Assembly (NCBI GenBank): GCA_977006965.1
Contig: OZ345382.1
Coordinates: 1,426,001 to 1,490,000, forward strand
DNA: 64,000 nt
Origin: Phymatolithon calcareum
Taxonomy: Eukaryota; Rhodophyta; Florideophyceae; Hapalidiales
Reading direction: 5' to 3'
Each line of letters starts with the position of its first letter. Position 1 is the stretch's first letter. Below, in pieces: positions 30,701 to 40,440 of this stretch. Both the position numbers and the translations under genes were made by a program. The notes below the pieces were generated by a model. It did not search any database, was not told where the DNA came from, and worked only from the letters and a program-made list of their open reading frames with translations.

Positions 30701-32547
30701 ATCAAACATTCGAGCGAATGGACTACTTGCTTCTCGGACAGCACCGTACACACATCTTCACTGACCACCGGAACCTTCTATTCATCTTTGCACCTCTTGC
30801 CCTCGAGCCCGCACTTGGGCGGCACGTGGTATCGAAGGTTCAACGCTGGGCTCTCTACTTGTCGCGCTTCTCGTATGCCATCGAGCACGTCAGCGGTTCC
30901 GAAAACGTGTTTGCTGACCTGCTGACGCGATGGGCACGCGGCTATCGCAACGAGCGCCAACATCTCCGCGTGCAGAGTGTGGTTCTGCAGGATGCAGAAC
31001 AAGTCATCCCACTACCGACAGACTTCGTGTGGCCGGACTTGGACACATTCCGGTGCGCGCAGCGCATGGCATCTGGAAATCGACCGCAGCAGCTGGTATG
31101 TGATGAAGGCGACCATCTGTGGAAACAGAACGGGCGGATCTGGGTACCGGACAACAACCCAGAGCTGCAACTCAAAGTCCTAGTTGTATCTCACTGCGGA
31201 ACAATTGGGCACCGAGGTCTGGACGGAACGACGAGCATTGTGAGCGAGGAGTTTTGGTGGCCCGGAATGCGCGAGGCTGCGAAGCAAATGGTTCATGGAT
31301 GTTTACATTGTATTATCACAAGAAGTGGCGCATTGATTCCGCGCCCACTTGGAAGCGCACTACACGGGAAGCGACCGAACGAGGTTGTGCACATGGACTA
31401 CCTGTTCATGGGCCCAGGAGTTGGCGACAAGAAGTACCTGCTCATCATCCGCGACGACTTCTCTTCATACGTATGGCTCTGGCCGACGGAATCCTGCACT
31501 GGCGAGGCCGCGGCAGATGCTCTACTGACATGGCTCGGGTCCTTCGGCAGCATGGAATGGTTGGTGTCGGACCAAGGGACTCACTTCAAGAACACCCTCA
31601 TTCGTGAGCTGACTACTGAGGCCCGCGCGCACCATCACTTCACCACCGCGTATTCTCCGTGGGCCAACGGAACCGTCGAACGAGTTTGCCGAGAGGTCCT
31701 CCGCGCCAGCCGAGCGCTTCTCAGCGAGTGGTCTCTTGCCGAAAGGGACTGGCCGGCTGTCACTGAATGTGTACAGAGCGTTCTGAATCACGCACCTATC
31801 CGGCGCCTTGGTCAACGTGCCGGTGCCGCTCCTGGCGTATATCGTACGCCGCTGGAAGTATTTACTGGTCACAAACCAGTGCGCCCACTTCTACGCGCGA
31901 TGCCTGCGGGACAATATCAAACTGCACGTACGGCGGACGAGCTGCACGCGCGTCTCGTATTGGACATCGACCGGACACAAGAGGCTTTGGCGGAAATGCA
32001 TCGAGACGTTACCGGACTCATCACGGCATCACGGCGCCGCCAAATTGCGGCACACAACAGACGTACAAACGTGCACGCAGCCAACTTCTCTATAGGAGAT
32101 TTCGTTCTTGTGCGCCGCGCCGCCGCCGGTGGTCACAAGCTGAGTTTCATCTGGACCGGACCACGTCGAGTCGTGGACGTCAAGTCGGATCATGTCTACA
32201 TCGTCGAGAACCTGGTGAATGGAAAGCGCGAAGTCACGCACGCCCGCCGATTGCAACTCTACCGCGCGGATATGGATGGAAAGCCTGTGTCTCAGCAGCT
32301 GTTGCGCGCAGCCAGCCACAATGAATCCCGCTACGAAACTGTTCACGCTCTCCGCGGTATCCGGACAGACGACGACGACATCCAGATTCAAGTTGAGTGG
32401 GACGGGCTTCCCGACGAGGTGGACCACACCTGGGAACCACTCAAACAGCTCTATGAAGACGTACCAGACGTGCTTGACGACTTCCTCCGCAGCTGCGGAA
32501 ACAAGGTGATCAAGCGACAAGCGCTCGCGCGTCTCAATCTCAACTAA
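27745..32547 (+). CDS. Gag-pol polyprotein, Ty3/gypsy chromovirus type
   Basis: Start chosen at ATG 27745 (MASNANTDN); the frame opens 27 bases earlier without ATG. 1600 residues in one frame, with no stop or shift between gag and pol. Order: gag; a variant zinc knuckle near 288-302 (C-x4-C-x3-H-x4-C); aspartic protease with DSG at 375-377; reverse transcriptase about 600-780, whose catalytic motif is LDD (766-768) in place of the usual Y-x-D-D; RNase H with Asp at 931; integrase with an HHCC finger about 1150-1190 and a DDE triad at D1218, D1276 and E1312; C-terminal chromodomain about 1537-1585 (VEWDGLPDEVDHTWEPL), expected to steer integration to marked chromatin. All catalytic residues I can identify are present. 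It replicates by reverse transcription of its own RNA in virus-like particles. Confidence 0.95.
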   Translation: MASNANTDNTEKADKAETIKQTIVETIEAPRLSDISTASFVLFKEKREIYERVIAEKNADTNVHIPLTTYRNSISKPILQLFVLADWVPVVNIEDITEDHLKVCVAEHARIDPADYDLARIERELRDVKLDRSSDDTGLRSQVWRLCLKYMTTLEKCGYDEFVDKQPKLAIRHILKRIAHGGLKKRMVLTLTLRKKELEKDFALFVRELAKEADAFDRQEVASRCKMYSSDSDDDNVLAIEDGNRGRNRNRGTRKNKDTSTSVRNDSVAREGKNSEEKRKRNRDLPKCLNPRCKKLHFINDCDITSPEEKAELKKKYHESKRQKQTEKKKDQPRGRVGRIGGDGAEDGDCEASDNTSLFSATFCNGAVETDVLADSGSDVTVIPPALLDEIRAADPNINISNLPEPMTFGNASTGVPPITCRRMIQMDAELRIRHGEKLILRNAKWLVSDKPLSNAYIGRHLLSALGINNRVLLAAARDRLGGIVNVPDMLQKAGYSDHPCACPDGSIQSILRERGLEWGSTFHSHSGAEDDTLDDSNVYIDLGEDTKEELDEALNNIICTAKANGLSEAGVNRLHELLRRYRKVFRIRLGNSPPAKIAPMKIRTDPGRRPVKVKARKYSSEQRKFLDKYVDTLKDMGFFIEMPTAEWQAAPLLVPKKNSKAKFRMTVDTRPVNAATIVEAWPMPHMEAETNDFQGSQCFASLDFVSGYWQLPLDPESWGKCGVVTPTGVAASTRVLPGLSNAVSHFQANVEPCFAELRDNMKAWLDDFSLHAPDESTLLKKIERFLSICEEKNLFLSARKCVLFSTSLRWCGRVISADGYTMDPARLSGLKDMAPPKTADELAEFIYCVRWMGVTIPEFSKRIAPLVSVLEEAYAKAGKRTKRAIKSIALQSLSWGPDQERSFLDLQDSLRNAVKMSYCDPEKIPCVFTDASNRFWSGVITQTTAEDLLKPLAEQRHEPLAFLGSEFKGAQVHWTTFEKEAFAIYQTFERMDYLLLGQHRTHIFTDHRNLLFIFAPLALEPALGRHVVSKVQRWALYLSRFSYAIEHVSGSENVFADLLTRWARGYRNERQHLRVQSVVLQDAEQVIPLPTDFVWPDLDTFRCAQRMASGNRPQQLVCDEGDHLWKQNGRIWVPDNNPELQLKVLVVSHCGTIGHRGLDGTTSIVSEEFWWPGMREAAKQMVHGCLHCIITRSGALIPRPLGSALHGKRPNEVVHMDYLFMGPGVGDKKYLLIIRDDFSSYVWLWPTESCTGEAAADALLTWLGSFGSMEWLVSDQGTHFKNTLIRELTTEARAHHHFTTAYSPWANGTVERVCREVLRASRALLSEWSLAERDWPAVTECVQSVLNHAPIRRLGQRAGAAPGVYRTPLEVFTGHKPVRPLLRAMPAGQYQTARTADELHARLVLDIDRTQEALAEMHRDVTGLITASRRRQIAAHNRRTNVHAANFSIGDFVLVRRAAAGGHKLSFIWTGPRRVVDVKSDHVYIVENLVNGKREVTHARRLQLYRADMDGKPVSQQLLRAASHNESRYETVHALRGIRTDDDDIQIQVEWDGLPDEVDHTWEPLKQLYEDVPDVLDDFLRSCGNKVIKRQALARLNLN

Positions 32548-32586
32548 TGCCTTATTGCTGTACCCTGGCAACCAGTCATGGGGCAC

Positions 32587-33040
32587 TGTAACAATCGCCG
32601 CACTCGCCGAGGTGTCCCGTACCTAAGTTCGTACCTTTTCGGACATACGCGTTATTTTTGCGTCGGGTACTGACAGGAGCTTCGGTGAATTGATCGACGC
32701 CGAAGGGCGCAATAATCAAGCGGTTAATACTGACGGGCGCGAACCGCGCTCCGTGGGCTCAAGTAAGTGTCGGGCGAATTTGTGCGCGTGCGAGCATGCA
32801 GTACGCCACGCATGGCCAGCTCCAGGCGGCGACCGCGCATCTGCGCGTGCGTGGAGACACTGGCGGGCAACGGAATGGGCGCGACACAACATTGAGTACT
32901 GCCTAGTATTAACTTTACAGTGTTAGAATTGTTACCTCATAAAGGCAGGCCTCTGGCGATCCCGGACTTCGGGTAGAGGCACATCGCCATCAAGTTCTCC
33001 CACCACACTTAGCGCGCGCGATCCCCCGGAAAGTGCTACA
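32587..33040 (+). repeat. 3' LTR
   Basis: Same length and, as far as can be read, same sequence as the 5' LTR. The polypurine tract is poor: catggggcac lies directly before it. Confidence 0.95.
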
Positions 33041-34803
33041 CTTCTGAGAACTGGCGTACGCACAGCAGGAGGCCGTGTTTGTGCTGACTTCTAGTTAACA
33101 GCGCTCCAGCAGTCACTAGTCTCACCTTTGGGGATTAGTTAGTCATGACTTGCCACTGAGCGGTCATCTCTTCTTACGTTCAGATTCACGTGCCAGGTGT
33201 GCCCCTAGACGGCTGAACGCCGAAGCATTGGAAAGCTAAGAGCCACTTGTGGCAATCGCATGTCCTTGGGCTCGTTCGATACAAAGACATGTATCATTCC
33301 TGTCCGGTCGTCTGGAGAGTGTATATACAGAAATACTGACTCTAATTCCCAACCAAACAATGAAGGTTACTTAACAGGCGCTAAAAAGAGCGCTGACGTT
33401 TGCGGCTAGTGATGCACAAGCCACCATATTGAATGGGGAGGACTTCTAAAATTCTTAGTCTATGGGTCACTTAAGCCCCGTATTTGTTCCTATTAAAAAA
33501 AGGAAGACGATCTCCGTTTCCATAGCAACAATCTCATATAGGAGCGTAACATATTCCTCTTTTTCATCCTCTGGGCAAGTGAGGAAATCCAGGCCCTATA
33601 CGTTCACAAAGAGTATTTCTGCGACATGGAAGTAAAACTCGGTGGGGGTATTTGCATCCCTTGATCGGGCTTAGATTCATCATCGTTATTACGTTGCCAA
33701 GTCGCCGCGGCTCGATCGACACGCTTCCACCATACCTCAAGACGTTCTGTAATAACAATGAGGAGTTTGGAGACTACTGTCTGTGCATTTTTCCTTGTTC
33801 AGTCGCATCTTGCCAGATTCATCTTGCTCTCTGCCTGCCTCGGGGGGTACTATCATGGGTGTACAGTGGGTGTGAAACTCCAACTTCAGCGATGTCATCC
33901 AGGTCGTTCTCAAGGCGCATATCTGGGGCCGAAGAAGACGAAGAAAGGGAAGTCTCGCTGGCCGCTATGCTTGCTTGCGAATTATTAGTTGTTTATTGAA
34001 AGCCCTCAGTTACACTCCTCGAACTGTACGCATGCGCCTTACCAGCCGCAATGTGCAATGAATCACAAAGTTTACGAATGTTCATTTCAATTTTTGGAAA
34101 TACAGTATTAAGAGTGACAGAATTCGACTGACTACTGATTTCAGTCAGCGACAATTGTGACCCTTATGTCCACCTGATACCACTGTACATTCACCAACAG
34201 CAGGCACTTCAAGATCTTCCAACATACTCCGAAGCAATGACCAAGACAAAAAGTGTTGCCTTCGAGAGAAGTCAAATTATCCTGAAAAGCAAACAAACGC
34301 AATTGATGATTGCAGGGTCTTTGCAAACAACTCTCGATAGCTTTTCTCAGCGCACAACATTCCGCAGTAACCTTGTAGACATTGCTGTACGAACAAACTC
34401 AACCCAAACGCATCGATCCTCATCGCCGAGGGTTTTTCCTTAGCTCCGTCGATGTTAAATCATTGTAATCCATGTAAACAGCCCGGATGTTTTCTCCTCT
34501 AAGCTTTGATGACAAAGCAACCAATTGATGATTTCCCGTATCCACTCACCCCCAACGCGACCAAAAATGCCACAAAGAAATTCTGTCTGATTGGGTGACC
34601 AAACCCAGCAACCACCTTCTTCCATTGCCGCTAGTTTACACGAGAACAAAAGACACAGCTACATCACATTGAACATCACTATATTGAAGAACAATGGAGA
34701 ATAGAGTCTGAGCTTGAACTTCTACTCACCGCCATCGCACGAGATACACCAGGTGTATCTAACGCGTGCACACTGTGAGCGTCTACAAGCATCAATGTGA
34801 CAC
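33041..34803. other. Intergenic, nothing firm
   Basis: No supported gene. Contains copy 2 of repeat R5 at 33985-34030, with an AATAAA on the minus strand. An ATGAAG preceded by ctctaattcccaacc near 33345-33366 recalls the peptide-gene leader but is followed at once by a stop. Confidence 0.4.
33985..34030 (-). repeat. Repeat R5 with AATAAA, copy 2
   Basis: ttgtttattgaaagccctca and onward, matching 24183-24230. No coding relic was found upstream of it on the minus strand. Confidence 0.5.
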
Positions 34804-36594
34804 CTAAGCGCCGATACTTTTCGGTGCTTTAGTCTCTGACGGATTACTCCTCGAGCGCCACACACCACCGCTTGCGTCCCATGTCATCGCAGCACCATTC
34901 GAATCGTTGGGCGCCCGACCAGGAGGTCGCCTCAGCACGATATCGCCACCAGCATGCGCCCTCTTCTCACCGTTCCCAGCTCGAAGCGCCGGCGCGGCAC
35001 GGGTACCCGCGTCATCAACACTCGATCGCTTACGACGTTTTGAGGATAGGGTGAAGGGGAACGTGAGGCGTGCATGTCCAAACGGTTTGTTCTTCTCCAA
35101 CTGAATCTGACACCTACTGAGAAACGCTCCCAAAGCCTCACGAGACGCCACGCGGCTGACGCTATCGTCCGGCAGTCCGAGTCCCAGCGCAACGTTGTCA
35201 TGCTTACCTTCCTTCAGCAGGTTATAACGCCAGTAATCGCCGATACTCTTGACGACTTTGATAGATTGTTCTATGCACTCATTGTCATTGAACATGAAAT
35301 GAGTTCCATGGCACACCGCAAGGGTCAGAGCTATTAGAGATGCCACCTTGCGCGCCCAGCGACATTCCCCGGTTATGTTGCGCACATACTCAAGCTCTGC
35401 GTACACCATTTCGACAAAGAGATTACCACTGTCTGTGTTACCCTTGTCAAGCCGTCGTTTGATAACCTCCGTCTCGCCCTCGCCAACTTTCAAATGAGCT
35501 GTCACGCGTGTGAAGTCCTCTTCGTGGGAGTACCAGAGCACGTGATGAGTGTCGGCAGTGCAAGGGGTATCATCTTCCTCGCTCTCGCTGTCGGAGTCAT
35601 CGCTACTGGCAGACAGCGGGGATTTCTCCACGAGCAAATATCCAATGCCGTGTTTCGAGTGGTTCCGCATCAATTCGTCGCACTCACGAACGAATGGCGC
35701 TTTCGATTCGATTCGCAAAACCTCAAACGCAACCGCGGAGATGGGATGTTGCGACTGAGCTGAAGTGGCGTTCACAGCATGTAGCGGGAAATGCACACCT
35801 TTGCCGACTATGTCTGGAGGGAAGATCATCATCATGGCAGTGGCATCCAAACCGCCGTGCGGTATCGCGCACACCACATATGGATCGCCTGTCAATCCGG
35901 CGGCGCGCGCAAGGTCAGGAATAATGTCGTTCACTTTCGTCTCCTTTGGAACACGCTTGCGTGCCAGGAGTGCATAGTCTCGCACCTTCGATTTCGACTT
36001 TGTGATGCTGTCTTCTACCGAGTCTTTTGTAGTTGCCGAGACGTTGCTACCCTTTTCCGCAGCAATGGTATTATTCTCCTTCTTCACCTGCATCCCTTCC
36101 TTCGACGTATTATCTGCGACATCATCGACTATCGTTCTCCGTGCTCCACGTTCATCACCCGTCATCGTCTCCCCCACCGTCGCCGCGTTCTTGTGAATTT
36201 CTGTATTTTTCCCTGCATTTTTTGTCAGCGACCGCTTCTCACCGTGAATAGGGGAGAAACCGATGGACTTCACGCCAAGTCTTTCAAGCGCGGACCGCTG
36301 TGCAAGCAACTGCACTTCCAAGTGTGGCGACGCGGTCTCGAACAAGATGGAGCGAAGCTGTGCGGCGACGTCGTGCGGACGCGTACTGTCAAAGAGGTGA
36401 TCAGTTTCGACGCTGCAAGCCCATGCAGTTTTGGCTTCGTGGCTTGCACTCGCGCCAGGGAAGTTTGCACGCCATTTGTCTTTCCACTTTGCTGTGATGC
36501 TGTCATTCAGTCTTAGCTCCTTTCTTGTGCTGATCAGCCATGGGGCGTCAGCTGGCGGACAGTCTTCGACTGGGAGACACACATAGGGGCTCAT
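34804..36594 (-). CDS. Unrecognised 596-residue protein, member of a local two-copy family
   Basis: Start set at ATG 36594 (MSPYVCLPVEDCPP), because the broken paralogue begins MSFRDPLSAEDCPP in the same place. No known domain was recognised. It begins with a short conserved block (APWLISTRKELRLND, then AKWKDKW), followed by a Ser/Thr/Lys-rich variable linker (about 120-205), a well-conserved centre (RKRVPKETKVNDIIPDLARA, PPDIVGKGVHFPL), an acidic patch SSDDSDSESEEDD, and a second conserved block (GDYWRYNLLKEGKHDN, then GLGLPDDSVS). The C-terminal 90 residues are basic and low-complexity with KRRKRSSVDD, a possible nuclear localisation signal. No signal peptide or membrane segment. No intron. 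Its paralogue lies 1.7 kb away in the opposite orientation, and upstream DNA is shared too. Nuclear location and any function are inference only. Confidence 0.75.
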   Translation of the reverse strand: MSPYVCLPVEDCPPADAPWLISTRKELRLNDSITAKWKDKWRANFPGASASHEAKTAWACSVETDHLFDSTRPHDVAAQLRSILFETASPHLEVQLLAQRSALERLGVKSIGFSPIHGEKRSLTKNAGKNTEIHKNAATVGETMTGDERGARRTIVDDVADNTSKEGMQVKKENNTIAAEKGSNVSATTKDSVEDSITKSKSKVRDYALLARKRVPKETKVNDIIPDLARAAGLTGDPYVVCAIPHGGLDATAMMMIFPPDIVGKGVHFPLHAVNATSAQSQHPISAVAFEVLRIESKAPFVRECDELMRNHSKHGIGYLLVEKSPLSASSDDSDSESEEDDTPCTADTHHVLWYSHEEDFTRVTAHLKVGEGETEVIKRRLDKGNTDSGNLFVEMVYAELEYVRNITGECRWARKVASLIALTLAVCHGTHFMFNDNECIEQSIKVVKSIGDYWRYNLLKEGKHDNVALGLGLPDDSVSRVASREALGAFLSRCQIQLEKNKPFGHARLTFPFTLSSKRRKRSSVDDAGTRAAPALRAGNGEKRAHAGGDIVLRRPPGRAPNDSNGAAMTWDASGGVWRSRSNPSETKAPKSIGA

Positions 36595-36699
36595 CTTCAC
36601 ACTCCACGAGTCGTACTGTACACTAGCTCGTAGGCAGTAGGATTGATGGGTGAGTTGACTTAAAGCTCTCGATGTCCATTTAAATATTTGACTCGCAGG

Positions 36700-36762
36700 C
36701 AGTAGGTGGGACTAGATCTGAAGTAATACTGTAGAAATTGAAAAGTTGCGTTTTGGCGGGAA
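36700..36762 (-). promoter_or_regulatory. Upstream block shared with the paralogue
   Basis: Minus strand cccgccaaaacgcaac, then tttcaatttctacagta and a run ending cagatcta, matching 38205-38262 upstream of the broken paralogue. It is duplicated promoter DNA. Confidence 0.5.
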
Positions 36763-37926
36763 TCTTGAAGCGTAAAATACGTATGCTGTTATCGAGCACA
36801 TATGATAGGTCGGGCCCAGAGACGATAACATAACGGTATGCGAAATCTCGTACAGCTCATGGTGCCGTTGCTGTATACTGCACTGAAATGTTCATGCTTG
36901 GCCGGCGTGGGCATGAGGCAAGGCGCGAGACTTAAAATTCGTGAGGACACTGGGACATTCACCTCTCTCGATTGCCGTACATAAGGAGTGCCGCAGGATC
37001 ACCAATCGCTTGCCGCGCATTTTAGCGGAGACATTGTGCTTTATAAAAATAGTGCACAGCTAACCAGCAAAGGGTACCAGATTGCAGCTGGCTAATGCTC
37101 ATCAAGCACCGTGGAACATCGTATGGTCCTATACTTGAGGTAACGTCAAGGTCTGCCGATTTAAAAAGCCCTGCACCAGATGACTATACGTCGGTGTGAG
37201 GCATTGCCAAGCTTGACCAAAAGTTTCTGCTTCTGGAATGTGGATGAGTTGATAGGTATTGCTTGGAGGAAAACTCTATAAGCTCGATAGAAGTGAAGAA
37301 TTGGTCGATACGCAAGCGGTTTGAGACCTCTACTTAGATTACGGCAGGGCGTCTTGTCCTGCTAGCTAATTGAACACACGCTTCTTCTCTGCCTGCCGCT
37401 CGTCATCAGACGATTCCACCCGAAGCAACTGCGGTGGTTCCACGTTACGCGAGGTAATAAGAGAACCATGTCTTGCTAGCCTCTTAGGGGAATAAAGCAT
37501 TTATTCATTCAAGCGGTCTGAGACATTTGCGCGATGACTTCTCTGTCTGTGCGAAAAACTTTTTGGGACGCAATCATGTCTGAGAGCATCCCTACCGGTG
37601 GTCCATTTGACCATTCCAAATTTTAGTTTTGTTTGGAACGGAATAATGCAACACACCTGCAGATTTTGGCAATCCTCTAACTTAGTTGTATCGGTGCTCC
37701 GTTACAACTAAGAATGGATACGGCCAAGAAGCTCTCCAAAGCTGCCGGTTTTGGAAATCAATTTTCGAGAGGTTAAAGGCATAATGCTCCAGAAATGAGG
37801 CCCCGAATGATATCAGCATATTTCAAGCATTGCTAGGGGAGTGCAACCTTAGAGCACAACTAAATGTTTACAGTCCCTCCACACGATAAGCAGTAACAAT
37901 AAGTTTGTCGTTTATGTGGTGTTGCA
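36763..37926. other. Intergenic, nothing recognised
   Basis: No supported gene. A gttatcgagcac block near 36789-36800 resembles repeat block B (38037-38140) in reverse. Confidence 0.35.
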
Positions 37927-38015
37927 GTGTCTCCGATGGCCTGCCAGAGCAACTTTGGATCGGATGCTCGACTGCTTTTGCTGGGACGCAAGTGTGATAA
38001 TACCACAGTGTTCGG
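37927..38015 (+). repeat. Repeat block A, left copy
   Basis: Matches 40166-40253 in reverse orientation (caactttg, gactgcttttg, gcaagtgt). Confidence 0.75.
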
Positions 38016-38036
38016 TACTGTAACGATTGAAAGAAG

Positions 38037-38140
38037 ACAGTGCTCGTGCCTATCAAGCACACGCATTACTCAACGACGGCACACTACAGTAGATTTCAGA
38101 TACGTCAGACCCACGTGCTCGATAACATGGCATAAAATGA
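38037..38140 (+). repeat. Repeat block B, left copy
   Basis: Matches 40341-40440 in reverse orientation (cagtgctcgtgcc, actcaacgacggcacacta, cacgtgctcgata, ggcataaaatg). It lies directly upstream of the broken paralogue. Confidence 0.8.
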
Positions 38141-38146
38141 GAATTC

Positions 38147-38189
38147 AAGAAAGAATTAAATTCAAGATGCTTGAATTTAATTCTTTCTT
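38147..38189. repeat. Perfect 20-bp inverted repeat, 3-base loop
   Basis: Arm aagaaagaattaaattcaag, loop atg, and the exact reverse complement. Flanking gaattcaag (38141) and cttgaattc (38197-38205) pair as well, giving a nested hairpin. It sits in the 5' flank of the broken paralogue and is absent upstream of the intact gene. Confidence 0.85.
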
Positions 38190-38313
38190 ATTTTTCTTGA
38201 ATTCCCGCCAAAACTCAAAACCCAAAATTTCAACTACAGTACTACCTTCTGATCTATCGGATCTGCGCTATTGTACTGCATCCCAGGCGATGGTCGGCTT
38301 GGTGAGAGAGAAA

Positions 38314-39887
38314 ATGAGCTTCAGGGACCCACTCTCAGCCGAAGATTGCCCTCCAGATGGCGCACCATGGCTGGTAAGCACAAAAAAGGACCTACGCCTG
38401 AATGCCGCCAACACGGCGAAGTGGAAAGCCCATTGGCGTCTTATGTTTCCCGGTGCTGGTGCGAGTCACGAGGATAAAATTGACTGGATTCAAAGAGTTC
38501 AAGGGGAAGTTGAAGAGGAAAGTGACTGGATTCGAAGCGTTGAAGAGGGAGTTGAAGAGGAAGCTGAAGGCGATCCAATTTTTGACGGAATGTATCCGCC
38601 CGAAATTACGGCACAACTGAGGTCAATCCTATTCGACACAGCGCCTCCATACGTGGAAGTGCAGTTGCTTGCGCGGCGCTGCGCGCTTGAAGAGCTCGGC
38701 GTAAAGGCCATCGGAACCTCTCCTATTCACGATGAAAGCCCTTTGATGAAAAATCGCATAGGGAATAATGAACAAACGGTGGCGGTCGGAGAGACGACCA
38801 TGGTTGATGAGGATGAGATCAAGTTACAATACGTACTCTTGTCGCGTAAGCGCGTTCCGAAGGAGACGAAAGTGAATGACATTATTCCCGAGCTGTCGCG
38901 TGCCGCTGGATTGGTTGGAGAGCCCAAAGTGCTGTGCGCGAGTACGCGCAGTATGGCGGTTACGGATGGCCCCGGGATGTTCCATGTACCACCGGACATA
39001 GTCGGCAAAGGTGTACATTTTCCATTACAAGTACTTGATGATGCTTCGAATGAGTCGCAGTAGACCATTTCTGCAGTTGCTTTTGCGGTTTGGGGATTCC
39101 AACCGTACGCACCTTTCGTTCGTGAGTGCGAAAAAGTGATGCGAAAACACTCAAAACATGTTATTGGATACATGCTTGTCAAAAAGAATCTGAATTTGAA
39201 CTCTGGACTGGGCTATCACACTGCCGAATCTCATCACGTGCTTTGGTACTCGCATCATGCTGACTATACTCGCGTCACAGCTCATTACGACGATTTCGAA
39301 GGCGAGGCGGATAATTTTAAAACACGTTGTGACAGATGTGTTGCTCTTCAATTCGATGTTGCCATTGCGGAGTTTGAATACATTCGCAAATATCTGGTCC
39401 AGATTGCTGGGCGCGCAAGGTTGCTTCTCTGTTAGCACTGACCTTCAAAATATGTGGTGGATGTCTTATCTTCTTCGGTGATAAGATTACAAATCCACCC
39501 GTCAAACTCGTGGCAAGTATCGCAGACTATTGGCGTAATCATCTGCTCAAGGAAGGGGTGCATGACAACGCCGCACTCGGACTTGGACTGCCGGATGATG
39601 TTGCCAGCGGCATTGCGTCTCGTGAAGCATTAGTGGCTTTTCTTGAGGAGTGTGAGATTCATTTGGCGACAAGCAAGCCGCGTGGACAGGGACGGTCCAG
39701 CTTTTCTGTCACCACTTACTCAAACCGGCGTAAAAGATCAGGTGTCGAGGACTCCAATACGCGTGTTGCACCTCCGCTTCGAAAGGGGGCCGGCGGCAAG
39801 ACGGCTGATACTGTGGACAGCGGTGCGGCGGCTGGAATGTCAGGGGACGCGAGCGATGGGGAATGGCGTTCGAGGAGTAATCCGTGA
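38314..39887 (+). pseudogene. Broken paralogue of the 34804-36594 gene
   Basis: ATG 38314 opens MSFRDPLSAEDCPPDGAPWL and follows the intact paralogue throughout (KRVPKETKVNDIIPELSRA, PPDIVGKGVHFPL). TAG at 39061-39063 interrupts it. The frame goes on (ISAVAFAVWGFQPYAPFVRE, HHVLWYSHHADYTRV), then shifts by one near 39405 into CWARKVASLLALTFKICGG, and ends with DYWRNHLLKEGVHDNAALGL and the basic tail at 39887. The variable linker is much shorter than in the intact gene, and an acidic stretch near 38481-38565 holds a small internal tandem duplication (DWI...EEE twice). One stop and one frameshift indicate recent inactivation. Confidence 0.8.
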
Positions 39888-40165
39888 GAGGCATAACCAG
39901 GCGAAGGGATTGGTGCTTAGGCGTCACATCTGGTAGCTGTAAATGAAGTCTTGTTCGAATCTCCTTGAGCTGTTGATACGGCTCTTGTAAAATGAATTAC
40001 TGTGAGATAACGCACAGTTGCTTGGCAAGTCCCCAAACGAGGGTCTCACCGCCAATTTGGAAACCATGGCTCCCTCGATGCTTCGCCTAAATTTATTATC
40101 CTCTCAGACTTCGGAAACCTGAGATCGAAAGTTGGCAAAGCCACTTCTCATCCCGCCGGAAACTG

Positions 40166-40253
40166 CTGAGCACCGCGGTATTGGTACACTTGCATCCTAA
40201 CAAAAGCAGTCCAGCATCGCGTCAAAGTTGCGCTGGAAGCCCATCGGGGACAC
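40166..40253 (-). repeat. Repeat block A, right copy
   Basis: Reverse-orientation counterpart of 37927-38015. Confidence 0.75.
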
Positions 40254-40340
40254 TACAAGTATAAAAATTAGTGTTATGGTTCATGGTGCGGAGCCGCAAG
40301 AGTCGTTTGCCTATGATTTACAGTTGCTCTTCCCTACTAC

Positions 40341-40440
40341 CATTTTATGCCGTTTTATCGAGCACGTGGCTGTGACGTATGTGGAATCTAGTGTGCCGTC
40401 GTTGAGTAACGCTTGTGCTTGATTGGCACGAGCACTGTAT
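40341..40440 (-). repeat. Repeat block B, right copy
   Basis: Reverse-orientation counterpart of 38037-38140. Relative to the left side, blocks A and B are in swapped order, so this is not a simple terminal inverted repeat. Confidence 0.8.

Larger units (their letters stand above)
27226..33040 (+). mobile_element. Complete Ty3/gypsy LTR retrotransposon with chromodomain
   Basis: Two 454-base LTRs flank one long gag-pol frame. The LTRs (27226-27679 and 32587-33040) appear identical on reading, both start TGTAACAATC and end GTGCTACA, and the flanks share cttc (acttc if the terminal A is counted), the target duplication. Matching LTRs plus an intact ORF mean a very recent insertion and probably a mobile element. 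It landed about 320 bases beyond peptide gene E. Confidence 0.95.

Noticed and set aside
33345-33375. Another peptide-gene start (leader-like sequence, then ATGAAG)
   Set aside because: The third codon after ATGAAG is followed by a stop, and no signal-peptide-like sequence follows in any frame.
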